From Robertmurraya kyonggiensis (lineage in GTDB: Bacteria; Bacillota; Bacilli; Bacillales; Cytobacillaceae): a stretch of 64,000 nucleotides of DNA. Below are positions 27,177 through 36,218 of the stretch, one piece after another (positions within the stretch are counted from its first letter, which is position 1; the number at the start of each line of letters is the position of its first letter). The stretch spans positions 372,001 to 436,000 of the forward strand of contig NZ_SWBM01000001.1 in assembly GCF_005116465.1 (NCBI RefSeq), read 5' to 3'. The translations under genes and the position numbers were made by a program. The notes beneath the pieces were generated by a model. It saw only the letters and a program-made list of their open reading frames with translations, was not told the origin of the DNA and did not search any database.

Positions 27177-29126
27177 TTGAAAAAGAAAATATTCTCTATG
27201 TTCGTCGGAACGCTTGTTTTGGTAGGCACGTTATTAATTAGTAGCGTAAGTGCGATTACTCCATCCAATGTAACCATGATTTCCAGGGTGACTGGTGCAA
27301 CACCATCTGGGGAAACGATGCCAAATCCAAATCAAACTCATACGAAATATGATGTAGGAGGTACAGACCTAGGTATCGTTTGGGACAAAGGTGGAGGCGA
27401 ATACTTCATCGCATTTGGCGATACAAATAATACAGCTGGAAATTGGAACAGAAGCAATATTCTAGCCATTTCTTCGGATAAGAATTTGGAAGATGGACTT
27501 TCTTTTTCAACGATGATTCAAAGCTCCCCAGGATATGCAAAAGAAATTATTCCTTCCAAAAAAATTAATAATGACGAACAGACAGTTATCCCAACCGCTG
27601 GAATAACAGTTGGCAATCGACATTATATTCACTATATGTCGGTCAATCATTGGGGAGATGCGGGTAGATGGTACACAAACTACTCAGGTATTGCCTATTC
27701 AGATGACAACGGGCAAAACTGGGTAAAGCATCCTACTGCAAGATGGTACAACAATACTTCTACTTGGGATAGCAAGTTCCAAATGGCCGCTTTTGTTAAG
27801 GATGGCGGATTCGTTTATATGTATGCTACACCAAACGGGCGATTTGGCGATGTGTATCTTGCGAGAGTTCCGGAAAACAATCTGTTGAATATTGGTGATT
27901 ACCGATATTGGGATGGAAATGGCTGGGTAACAGATCAAGCGAAGGCTAAACAAGTAGCTATCGGAGTAGCTGGAGAAATGTCTGTTGCTTACAACACTCA
28001 TTTTAAACGGTTTATCATGACATACTTAAACGAGGATCGTCAAGCTATCGTTATGCGTGACGCGCCAACTCCAGTTGGTCCTTGGAGTGGTGAGAAAATT
28101 TTAGTTCCAAGTAATTTCACTGGATTAGGTCAATATAATGCGTTCATGCACCCATTGTCCAATAACAGTTCGACCTTGTATTTTATCATGTCGACTTGGT
28201 ATCCAGATTATAATACCCATTTAATGAAAGTGAACTTGAACGATGACATGCTAGGGGACAATATCATTTCTGATCCAAGTTTTGAAACCCAAACAGCAAC
28301 ACCGATCATGGCCCCTTGGTACGTGGAGGGCGAAGGTGGACTTGATCGAAATCTTGGAAATGCTCGTACTGGACAAAATAATGGATATGTTCGCAACGGA
28401 AGTGGTTGGAACGCTATTAAGCAACGTGTTGTAGTACAACCGAATACGAATTATACCTTGAAAGGTTGGGTACGTTCTTCCTCCAATAATTCAGAAGGCT
28501 ATTTTGGAGTAAGAGTTCCGAACGATGGGGCTGTCATAAAAGAGAATAAGTTTGGGTCACTTTCGAATTATACGGAACAAACCGTCACTTTTAACTCTGG
28601 ACCGAATAGTGTTGTTGAACTGTATACGGGCATTTGGGCTAATGGTGATACTTGGGCTCAGGTAGACGATGTTAGCTTGATTAGAGAAAATAACCTTGTC
28701 GGGGATGCTGGATTCGAGACTCAATCATCGTCACTACTTTCGTCACCTTGGTATACAAACGGGAACGCTGGCGTCGACCGGAATATTGGTTTAGCACATA
28801 CTGGATCAAACAATGCTTTTGCTAGGTATAACAGTGGCTGGAACGCGGTAAAACAGGAAATTTTCGTTGAGCCGAACCAAACATATACATTAACAGGATG
28901 GATTAAGACGTCATCGAACAACAATGAAGGATATTTCGGAGCAAGATTGCTGAATGGAGGAGCCATCCTAAATGAAACTCAGTTTACTAGTTTCGAAAAT
29001 TATACCAAGCAGACAGTGACGTTCAATTCTGGTAATAATCACAGTATTGAAATTTATGCTGGGACATGGGCGAATAATGGTGACACTTGGATTCAAGTCG
29101 ATGATTTTAATGTTACTAAAAACTAA
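27177..29126 (+). CDS. Secreted DUF4185 beta-propeller protein with two carbohydrate-binding modules
   Basis: This is a secreted protein of about 649 residues. The start is TTG at 27177, with GAGGAG eight bases before; the frame opens 66 bases upstream without a site. Residues 1-26 are a signal peptide (KKKIFS, hydrophobic core, SVSA). Residues about 30-365 match DUF4185, a glycosidase-like five-blade propeller family. Two tandem beta-sandwich modules follow (about 372-507 and 510-649), nearly identical in FETQ, GxNNGY/AF, GWNAxKQ and QVDDxxL, resembling CBM4/9-type modules. It probably binds and perhaps cuts a polysaccharide. The twin LacI-type sites upstream support sugar control. Confidence 0.85.
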   Translation: MKKKIFSMFVGTLVLVGTLLISSVSAITPSNVTMISRVTGATPSGETMPNPNQTHTKYDVGGTDLGIVWDKGGGEYFIAFGDTNNTAGNWNRSNILAISSDKNLEDGLSFSTMIQSSPGYAKEIIPSKKINNDEQTVIPTAGITVGNRHYIHYMSVNHWGDAGRWYTNYSGIAYSDDNGQNWVKHPTARWYNNTSTWDSKFQMAAFVKDGGFVYMYATPNGRFGDVYLARVPENNLLNIGDYRYWDGNGWVTDQAKAKQVAIGVAGEMSVAYNTHFKRFIMTYLNEDRQAIVMRDAPTPVGPWSGEKILVPSNFTGLGQYNAFMHPLSNNSSTLYFIMSTWYPDYNTHLMKVNLNDDMLGDNIISDPSFETQTATPIMAPWYVEGEGGLDRNLGNARTGQNNGYVRNGSGWNAIKQRVVVQPNTNYTLKGWVRSSSNNSEGYFGVRVPNDGAVIKENKFGSLSNYTEQTVTFNSGPNSVVELYTGIWANGDTWAQVDDVSLIRENNLVGDAGFETQSSSLLSSPWYTNGNAGVDRNIGLAHTGSNNAFARYNSGWNAVKQEIFVEPNQTYTLTGWIKTSSNNNEGYFGARLLNGGAILNETQFTSFENYTKQTVTFNSGNNHSIEIYAGTWANNGDTWIQVDDFNVTKN

Positions 29127-29172
29127 TCTAGCTTTGTAGTTAAGTCTCTCGAATTAAAATTTGATTTATATA

Positions 29173-29214
29173 GAAAAGGCGGAAACCATTTTCACTAGGT
29201 TTCTGCCTTTTCAT
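29173..29214 (+). terminator. Rho-independent terminator
   Basis: GAAAAGGCGGAAACC pairs with GGTTTCTGCCTTTTC. Confidence 0.88.
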
Positions 29215-29311
29215 ATTTTCATGAGAAGACTAACTCGTTTAGTTATTTGTATTGTTCGTATAAATATAAAAAACGGGATATTTATCTTGAGGTTCCAATT
29301 GGAATTCGTAA

Positions 29312-29361
29312 AAACACGAACGATTTATTAAGTTGACAAATAAATATTCGTATTATATACT
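29312..29361 (+). promoter_or_regulatory. guaC promoter with two inverted PurBoxes
   Basis: TTGACA (29333-29338) and TATACT (29356-29361) are 17 bases apart. AAACACGAACGAT (29312-29324) and, on the other strand, AATACGAATATTT (29342-29354) fit the PurR box CGAA core in opposite orientation around the promoter. guaC belongs to the PurR regulon in B. subtilis. Confidence 0.75.
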
Positions 29362-29367
29362 CGTTAT

Positions 29368-29537
29368 TGTGCTTAGAAGAAGGGCATGAAAAATTCATTT
29401 CTCTCAATACTAAACATAAGTCATAATAACTGTTTGGTAGTTTGAGGATTCCCAGTAGTACTTGGAATCAATATGAAATGAATTATCATAATAATCGGTT
29501 TTTATTTAGTCTTACTCATTTTTAGGAGAGTGTAAAT
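29368..29537 (+). other. Untranslated leader of guaC, about 170 bases
   Basis: This leader is long for a PurR-controlled gene. It contains a short hairpin (GATTCC ... GGAATC, near 29447-29470) and no match to the purine riboswitch core. The function is unknown. Confidence 0.4.
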
Positions 29538-30521
29538 ATGGATACTGTATTTGATTATGAAGATATTCAACTTATTCCCGCAAAATCAATTGTAAATAGT
29601 CGTTCTGAATGTGATACAACTGTTAAATTCGGAAATTATACATTTAAGTTACCAGTCGTTCCTGCAAATATGCAGACCATTATTGATGAAAAGCTTGCCA
29701 TTTATTTAGCTGAAAATAACTATTTCTACATTTTGCATCGCTTTAATCCAGAGAAACGTGCAGATTTCGTGAAAGACATGAAAGCGCGTGGATTGTATGC
29801 TTCAATCAGTGTTGGTGTTAAGGAAGAAGAGTATAGCTTTATCACACATTTAGCAGAAGAGCAGCTTACTCCTGAATTTATCACGATTGATATCGCACAC
29901 GGTCATTCGGATTCAGTGATTAAGATGATTAAGCATATCAAAGCAACCTTGCCAGAGAGCTTTGTTATTGCAGGGAATGTTGGAACTCCGGAAGCGGTTC
30001 GTGAATTAGAGCATGCTGGAGCTGACGCTACAAAGGTTGGTATTGGACCAGGTAAAGTTTGTATTACAAAAATCAAAACAGGCTTCGGTACTGGTGGTTG
30101 GCAGTTAGCTGCACTTCGCTGGTGTGCAAAGGCTGCAAGTAAGCCGATTATCGCTGATGGGGGTATTCGAACTCATGGTGATATTGCAAAATCCGTTCGA
30201 TTTGGAGCTTCAATGGTCATGATCGGTTCTTTATTTGCTGGCCATGAAGAGTCACCAGGAGAAACAGTTGAAAGAGATGGAAAGCTGTTTAAGGAATACT
30301 TTGGTTCAGCATCTGAATACCAAAAAGGCGAAAGAAAGAACGTCGAAGGTAAAAAGATGTATGTAGAATACAAAGGTTCCATTGAGGATACTTTAGTTGA
30401 AATGGAACAGGATCTTCAATCCTCCATTTCTTATGCAGGTGGAAATAAGCTATCTGCTATTAGAAACGTGGACTATGTAGTTGTAAAGAATTCCATCTTT
30501 AATGGTGACAGAATATATTAA
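29538..30521 (+). CDS. guaC: GMP reductase
   Basis: This 327-residue enzyme converts GMP to IMP with NADPH, returning guanine nucleotides to the purine pool. The TIM-barrel IMPDH/GMPR family marks are present: the catalytic Cys loop [20 protein letters not shown] and the phosphate-binding [19 protein letters not shown]. The length and lack of CBS domains separate it from GuaB (about 488 residues). AGGAGAG lies before the ATG. It is monocistronic. Confidence 0.96.
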   Translation: MDTVFDYEDIQLIPAKSIVNSRSECDTTVKFGNYTFKLPVVPANMQTIIDEKLAIYLAENNYFYILHRFNPEKRADFVKDMKARGLYASISVGVKEEEYSFITHLAEEQLTPEFITIDIAHGHSDSVIKMIKHIKATLPESFVIAGNVGTPEAVRELEHAGADATKVGIGPGKVCITKIKTGFGTGGWQLAALRWCAKAASKPIIADGGIRTHGDIAKSVRFGASMVMIGSLFAGHEESPGETVERDGKLFKEYFGSASEYQKGERKNVEGKKMYVEYKGSIEDTLVEMEQDLQSSISYAGGNKLSAIRNVDYVVVKNSIFNGDRIY

Positions 30522-30525
30522 GTCG

Positions 30526-30567
30526 TAAAAGCTCAAATCCTTTTATAAAAGGTTTTGGGCTTTTTTT
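30526..30567 (+). terminator. Rho-independent terminator after guaC
   Basis: AAAAGCTCAAATCCTTTT pairs with AAAAGGTTTTGGGCTTTT, then a T run. Confidence 0.9.
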
Positions 30568-30867
30568 AATTCTAATATTTTCCTTTCCTAAAAGAGGAAT
30601 TTTTAACATATGAATGTTTAAAGTGAGCATCCTGTCCTGAGCGTTCTATGCCGTGAATGCAATTAACCCTACATTCGTGTTGGAAAAAGAATAATCATTA
30701 GGTTATAATTATTTTAATAATTGAAATTATCTGATTAAGTTTAAAACAATCAAGAGTTGATGCCTTAGAAGCAGTTATGTTCATAAAATAATTTGCTAAA
30801 GGAGGAATGCTAACTAGCTTAATGAGTTGTTAGTCTATTAACTCAAAAAAAAAGGAGGATATGCTGT
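30568..30867 (+). promoter_or_regulatory. Upstream region of the formate operon
   Basis: TTGGAA (30680-30685) and TATAAT (30704-30709) are 18 bases apart and form a probable promoter. I see no FNR-type TGTGA-N6-TCACA site in this stretch. A strong AAGGAGG site lies at 30852-30858 before the first gene. Confidence 0.5.
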
Positions 30868-32139
30868 ATGGCAGAAACGAAAAAGAATCGGTGGCTTATT
30901 GCAGCTGCTGCTGTAGGAATTCACATTTCCATTGGCTCCGTTTATGCATGGAGTAATTTTACGAATCCGTTAAAAGAACAGTTTGGTTGGTCAGATTCAG
31001 AGGTAGCATTAACATTTAGTATTGCAATTTTATTTTTGGGACTTTCAGCTGCCTTTCTAGGTCATTTTGTTGAAAAGCATGGACCAAGAAAATCAGGACT
31101 GCTTGCAGCGATCTTTTTTGGTGTGGGAATAGCGGGTTCTGGGCTTGCCGTATTAATAGGATCGAAAGTATTACTCTACATCTTTTATGGAGTGTTGGGA
31201 GGAATCGGTCTAGGTGTTGGTTATATCGCACCTGTCTCCACATTAGTGAAATGGTTCCCTGACCGTCGTGGACTTGCAACAGGACTAGCGATTATGGGAT
31301 TTGGCTTTGCGGCAGCTATCTCTAGCCCGATTATGAATAGCTTAATCGAAAACGTAGGAGTAGCAAACACCTTCTTTATTTTAGGAAGCGCTTACTTTAT
31401 TCTGATGACTGCATCATCCTTATATTTGGAAAAACCACCTGAGGGCTGGATGCCAAAAGGGTTTCAGGAAAAGGTCGAATCGGGTGCAGCAAAACCAAGA
31501 TTGGACTTATCTCAGCTAATGGCAAATGAAGCGGTAAAAACAAGTCGTTTTTGGTATTTATGGCTGATGCTCTTTATTAACGTGACATGTGGAATAGCCA
31601 TTTTGGCTGTTGCAAAACCATTAGCAATGGAGACAATTGGCATTGATACTGTTGCAGCAGCGGCACTTGTCGGTGCTATTGGAATATTCAATGGATTGGG
31701 GCGTATTGGCTGGGCGTCAATTTCTGATTATATTGGTCGTCCGAATACGTACACGACATTTTTTGTTCTACAGATTGGATTGTTTTTCATGTTGCCGCAT
31801 ACGACAAATTCACTTTTATTCCAAGTTATGTTGGCCATTATTTATACATGTTACGGTGGAGGTTTCGCTTCCATACCAGCGTATATTGGGGATCTATTTG
31901 GGACGAAACAACTTGGTGCAATTCACGGCTATATTTTAACAGCATGGGCCGCAGCTGGGCTCGTAGGCCCGATGTTTGCTGCATATATTAAGGATACAAC
32001 GGGAACTTACGCAGGTAGCTTAACCTTCTTTGCAGGATTATTTGTTGTTGCTCTCGTCGTATCATTATTAATTCGAGTTGACATATCGAAGCTTCGAAAG
32101 CAAAAAGAGACAGAAACAGAAACTGGAGTGACGGCCTAA
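30868..32139 (+). CDS. OFA-family MFS transporter (oxalate/formate antiporter-like)
   Basis: This 423-residue MFS carrier has 12 helices and the OFA subfamily pattern: GSVYAWSNFTNPLKEQFGWS in the first helix region, GGIGLGVGYIAPVSTLVKWFPDRRGLATG, and the cytosolic loop YLEKPPEGWMPKGF. The type member of the family exchanges oxalate for formate. The stop codon abuts the fdhD frame and the formate dehydrogenase gene follows, so formate (or a formate-yielding acid) import is the likely job. The exact substrate is inference. Confidence 0.88.
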   Translation: MAETKKNRWLIAAAAVGIHISIGSVYAWSNFTNPLKEQFGWSDSEVALTFSIAILFLGLSAAFLGHFVEKHGPRKSGLLAAIFFGVGIAGSGLAVLIGSKVLLYIFYGVLGGIGLGVGYIAPVSTLVKWFPDRRGLATGLAIMGFGFAAAISSPIMNSLIENVGVANTFFILGSAYFILMTASSLYLEKPPEGWMPKGFQEKVESGAAKPRLDLSQLMANEAVKTSRFWYLWLMLFINVTCGIAILAVAKPLAMETIGIDTVAAAALVGAIGIFNGLGRIGWASISDYIGRPNTYTTFFVLQIGLFFMLPHTTNSLLFQVMLAIIYTCYGGGFASIPAYIGDLFGTKQLGAIHGYILTAWAAAGLVGPMFAAYIKDTTGTYAGSLTFFAGLFVVALVVSLLIRVDISKLRKQKETETETGVTA

Positions 32140-32190
32140 ATGAATATGGCATGTCGAGTGCAAGTGCATCGGGAGGAGGGAACAGATTTC

Positions 32191-32982
32191 TTGAAGAACA
32201 CGGTTAAACGAACCGTCACCCGTTATGCACAAGGAAACATTATTGAAGAGGAAGATTCCATTGTTACTGAGCATCCAATTACGATCAAATTGAATCAAAA
32301 TGAATTCGCAACTCTTGTTTGTACACCAGAATATATTGAGGATATGGTAATCGGTTTTTTGGCTTCAGAAGGTGTCATCAGAGGGTATGAGGATATCGAT
32401 GATATTTGGATTCAAGAAAAAGAAGGATTTGCTCATGTTAAAACAAATTACGTGAATCATTTTTATGAAAAATTTCACTCGAAACGCTATATTTCTTCTT
32501 GTTGTGGAAAAAGTAGACAGGGTTTTGTATTTTTTAATGATGCAAAAATGTCACATTATTTTAAAGATGTGAACGTAAAGTTAACCTTTGAGGAATGCTT
32601 TCGCCTAATGGAAGAAATGCAAAAAAGTTCGAGTGTATTTATTGAAACAGGCGGTGTGCACAATGCTGCGTTATGTAGCAAAGATGGCATGATTATTTCT
32701 CGATTAGATATTGGTCGACATAATGCATTGGATAAAATATATGGGTACTGTCTTCGGAATCAAATTTCATTAAAAGATAAGGTCATCGTTTTTAGTGGGC
32801 GTATATCCTCTGAGATTTTATCAAAAGTAGCGAAGATTGGTTGTGAGGTTATTTTATCCAAATCAGCCCCTACCGAACTAGCACTTGAGCTTGCTGAAGA
32901 ATTAGGGATCACAACCGTCGGCTTTATCCGAAATGATGCGCTCAATGTGTACACACGATTAGATAGAATTGTTGGTTTATAA
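32191..32982 (+). CDS. fdhD: Formate dehydrogenase accessory sulfurtransferase FdhD
   Basis: This is a roughly 263-residue protein that passes sulfur from a cysteine desulfurase to the molybdenum cofactor, which makes formate dehydrogenase active. The conserved Cys pair appears as SSCCGKS, and VCTPEYIEDMVIGFLASEGVI and SRLDIGRHNALDKIYG are family signatures. The frame is open from ATG 32140, abutting the antiporter stop. I prefer TTG at 32191 because GGAGGAGGG lies just before it and homologues begin near there; the longer start is possible. It precedes fdhA by about 25 bases. Confidence 0.92.
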   Translation: MKNTVKRTVTRYAQGNIIEEEDSIVTEHPITIKLNQNEFATLVCTPEYIEDMVIGFLASEGVIRGYEDIDDIWIQEKEGFAHVKTNYVNHFYEKFHSKRYISSCCGKSRQGFVFFNDAKMSHYFKDVNVKLTFEECFRLMEEMQKSSSVFIETGGVHNAALCSKDGMIISRLDIGRHNALDKIYGYCLRNQISLKDKVIVFSGRISSEILSKVAKIGCEVILSKSAPTELALELAEELGITTVGFIRNDALNVYTRLDRIVGL

Positions 32983-33009
32983 CAATCTCTCAGGAGAGGA
33001 GTGGTGAAC

Positions 33010-35088
33010 ATGGAAACTCAAGCTAAACAAGTCGAAACCATTTGTAGTTTTTGCGGAACTGGTTGTGGTCTTGATGTTGAGGTAGAAAATGAACAAATTG
33101 TGAAAGTTAAAGGACATAAAGAAAATCCTTCGAGCCATGGAGAAACCTGTGTTAAGGGAGCTCTTGGATGGGGATATATCAATAGTGACAGAAGATTAAC
33201 TGATCCACTCATTCGTAAAAATGGAAAGCTTGTACCTGCTAGTTGGGATGAGGCACTACAACTAATCGCTCATAACTTTTCAGCGATTAAGGAGTCTCAT
33301 GGTCCGGATGCGTTTGGATGCTTTAGTTCTTCTCGTTCTACAAATGAGCTAAACTATCTTGTTGGAAAGTTTATGCGTACGGTCATCGGCACGAATAATA
33401 TTGATAGCTGTAACCGAACCTGACATGCTCCTAGCGTCACCGGTCTGGTGACTGTGTTTGGAACAGGTGCAGCAACTGGCTCTTATGATGAATTAGAAAA
33501 TACCGATGTTATTCTTGTTTGGGGAAGCAACACCCAGGAATGTCACCCGATTATTTTTAATCACATGCGTCGTGGTATTAAGAATGGAGCCAAAATGGTT
33601 GTCATTGATCCAAGACGGATTGATCAAACGAAGTTAGCCCATAAGTATTTACCGGTACGTGTGGGAACTGATATTGCTCTAGCAAATGCGATGGGGCATG
33701 TCATTATTGAAGAGGGCTTGGCTCATGTAGATTTTATTCAAAATGCGACAGAACAGTTTGAACTTTATAAAGAGAAGGTACAACAATACTCGCCAGAATA
33801 TGCCGAGAAAATTACTGGAATACCAGCAGAGGATATTCGGGAAATTGCCCGTCTCTATGCTACTGCAGAGAAGGCAACGATTTGTTGGACATTAGGGATT
33901 ACAGAACATCATAATGGAACGGAAAATGTTTTTTCTTTGGTTAACCTAGCTCTACTAACTGGTCACATTGGGAAATATGGCTCTGGTCTCAATCCACTCC
34001 GTGGACAAAATAATGTTCAGGGCGGAGGAGATATGGGAGCGTTGCCTAATCGCTTAGTTGGTGGTTGGAATTACGATGACCCAGAAGGAAGAAGGCTTCA
34101 TGAGCAAGTGTGGGGTGTATCGGTTCCTAAAAAGATGGGCAAACATCAGACATTAATGCTAGATGCGATGGAAACGAAGGAAATAAAAGCACTTTATGTA
34201 ATTGGTGAGAATCCAGTGCAATCAGATGCAGATGGACACCATGTAGAGAAGCTGTTCGAGAATCTTGATTTTCTCGTTGTCCAAGATATCTTGATGACGA
34301 AAACAGCCATGATGGCTGATGTGGTTCTTCCTGCGAAAGGTTGGGCTGAAAACGATGGTACTCTCGTCAATTCTGAACGTCGCATCCAACGTGTTCGTCC
34401 AGCATTAAAAGGGCCAGGTATATCGCGTCATGATCATGAGATTGTCCAGGATATTGCCAACAGTATGGGAGCTAACTGGAACTATCAGTCTGCAGAAGAA
34501 GTTTGGGAGGAAATTCGATTACTGGCACCTAATTTTGCTGGGGTAACGTATAAACGAATTGATGAAGAAGGTGGTTTACAATGGCCATGTCCAGATGAAA
34601 ACCATCCGGGTACACCATTCCTTCATACCCGTCTTTGGTCAAACGACGTAGGTAAAAGAGCGACGTTTGTGCCTACTGATTATCAGCCGCCAGCTGAGGT
34701 ACCAGATGAGGAATATCCGTTGATGCTAACAACTGGACGTCGTCTCCAATTTTATAATACTGGTGTCCAAACGAGTAATTATAAAAAGGTGAAAAATGCG
34801 GAGGAGGCCATCGAAATACACCCAGATGATGCAGCTCATTTTGGTTTTGAAGACGGTGAAGTGGTTCGAGTTAGATCCAGAAGAGGAAATGTGGAGACAA
34901 AAATAAAGATAAGCAACAAACAGCCACGAGGCTTAGTCTTTATGTCCTTCCATTTCCCAGAACAAGCTAATACAAATCTATTAACCAATCATGCTACGGA
35001 CCCGCTTGCAGGAACAGCAGAGTTTAAGGCATGTGCGGTGAAGATTGAGAAACATGAGAAAGGTACTGTGTTAACAGAGGGGCAGTAA
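33010..35088 (+). CDS. fdhA: Selenocysteine-containing formate dehydrogenase, molybdopterin subunit
   Basis: This is a roughly 692-residue molybdopterin (bis-MGD) oxidoreductase oxidising formate to CO2. The N-terminus holds a [4Fe-4S] site (Cys12, Cys15, Cys19, Cys47). Codon 138 is TGA (33421-33423) in the context SCNRT-U-HAPSVTGL, which matches the selenocysteine of E. coli FdhH (U140, followed by HGPSV). The frame continues unchanged after TGA to 35088, through the molybdopterin domain (LLTGHIGKYGSGLNPLRGQNN) and the C-terminal binding domain. Gene callers will split it at 33423. The ATG at 33010 follows AGGAG by eight bases. No Fe-S beta or cytochrome subunit lies nearby, so it resembles FdhH-type enzymes lacking the N-terminal ferredoxin domains of B. 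subtilis YjgC/YrhE. Confidence 0.92.
33421..33452 (+). promoter_or_regulatory. Bacterial SECIS element at the UGA codon of fdhA
   Basis: TGA (33421-33423) is followed after 12 bases by the stem GTCACC (33436-33441), the loop GGTCT (33442-33446) and GGTGAC (33447-33452), a perfect six-pair stem. The 18 bases from UGA to the loop G, and the loop GGUCU itself, are the same as in the E. coli fdhF SECIS, which SelB binds. Confidence 0.9.
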
Positions 35089-35104
35089 TCTAGTAGAAAT
35101 TTAA

Positions 35105-35151
35105 TGAGGAAGCTGGAAATCTTGGTTTATCAAGAATTCTAGCTTCTTTTT
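35105..35151 (+). terminator. Rho-independent terminator after fdhA
   Basis: GGAAGCTGGAAATCTTG pairs with CAAGAATTCTAGCTTC, with a T run. Confidence 0.85.
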
Positions 35152-35233
35152 GTTATTTTTTTGTAAAAATTGAGTGAGATAAGCATACTAAAATTTACCC
35201 ATCCTCAATATAGTTAATTTTCAGTTAATAATC

Positions 35234-35294
35234 TTTACAAAACCTTTACAATTCGTTAATGAAACATTTACAAACAATCCTTATTGTTTACAAT
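35234..35294 (+). promoter_or_regulatory. Pho box (PhoP sites) and promoter of pst operon
   Basis: TTTACA-type repeats begin at 35234, 35245, 35256 (degenerate, TTAATG) and 35267, exactly 11 bases apart. This is the arrangement bound by phosphorylated PhoP in B. subtilis. A -10 box TACAAT lies at 35289-35294. The operon should be induced by phosphate starvation. Confidence 0.85.
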
Positions 35295-35345
35295 AGGCAA
35301 ACTGCGAAATAGGACATAGTCAGTCGAATTTTGGAGGTTTAACAT

Positions 35346-36182
35346 ATGAAAAAAAAATTAAAGATAGGGTTACTAATACTCTGTTCATCAATGATATTAG
35401 CTGCCTGTGGAAATAGTAGCGCGGGAGATAAAACAGGAGATTTAGAAGGAAATATACATACCTTAGCTATTTCAGGTTCTACTTCCGTCGGACCCTTAGC
35501 TGAGAAATTGGCTGAAAAATATGAGAAAAATAATAATATCAAAATAGAAATTAACCAAATTGGTTCTTCCGCCGGTATAACGAATGCTATCAATGGGGTT
35601 TCAGAGATTGGCATGTCATCACGAGAATTAAAGGATGAAGAGAAAGAGAGTTTACAGGAAACAGTCATTGCTTATGATGGCATTGTTGTTGTAACACATC
35701 CAAGCAACAAAGTTAAAAATCTGACAATGGACCAAGTCAAAGACATATTCACAGGAAAGGTTACCAACTGGAAAGACCTTGGTGGAGATGATTTAGAAAT
35801 TGTAGTTGTTTCCCGTGAAGACGGTTCAGGCTCTAGGGATGCTTTTCAAGAAATTGTGGGTTACTCTTCAGGTGAACTAATTAAAAGTGCGATTGTAGCA
35901 AGTGGTAACGGGAACATTAAAACCACAGTTGCAACGAATAAGCATGCCGTCGGTTTTATTTCTTTTGAGTATATCGATGATTCGGTTTCTCCAGTAAGCA
36001 TTAATGGAGTAGATGCAACTGCAGAAAATGTTCTAAATCATAAATATGTTTTATCTCGTCCGTTCCTATTTGTTCATGTAGAGGACAATCTTACAAATGA
36101 AGGACAAAAATTTATCGATTATATTTTGAGTCCAGAAGGACAAGCGATAGCGGCTGAATCAGGAGCTATTCCAGTTCAATAA
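35346..36182 (+). CDS. pstS: Phosphate-binding lipoprotein PstS
   Basis: This is a 278-residue periplasmic-type binding protein anchored as a lipoprotein (signal with lipobox LAAC, Cys21). It binds phosphate outside the membrane for the PstCAB importer. Marks are the SGSTSVGPL phosphate loop near residue 50 and REDGSGSRDAF near 155. GGAGG precedes the ATG. First gene of pstSCAB-phoU. Confidence 0.96.
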   Translation: MKKKLKIGLLILCSSMILAACGNSSAGDKTGDLEGNIHTLAISGSTSVGPLAEKLAEKYEKNNNIKIEINQIGSSAGITNAINGVSEIGMSSRELKDEEKESLQETVIAYDGIVVVTHPSNKVKNLTMDQVKDIFTGKVTNWKDLGGDDLEIVVVSREDGSGSRDAFQEIVGYSSGELIKSAIVASGNGNIKTTVATNKHAVGFISFEYIDDSVSPVSINGVDATAENVLNHKYVLSRPFLFVHVEDNLTNEGQKFIDYILSPEGQAIAAESGAIPVQ

Positions 36183-36218
36183 TTAGAATAAGTAAAAGCA
36201 ATCTTGGGGGAATGCAGA

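Noticed and set aside
29368-29537. Purine riboswitch upstream of guaC
   Set aside because: The conserved core strings of the purine aptamer are absent; PurBoxes explain the control.
33001-33448. A frameshift or nonsense mutation making fdhA a pseudogene
   Set aside because: The frame is unchanged on both sides of one TGA, the TGA lies exactly at the known Sec site, and a SECIS-shaped hairpin follows at the right distance.
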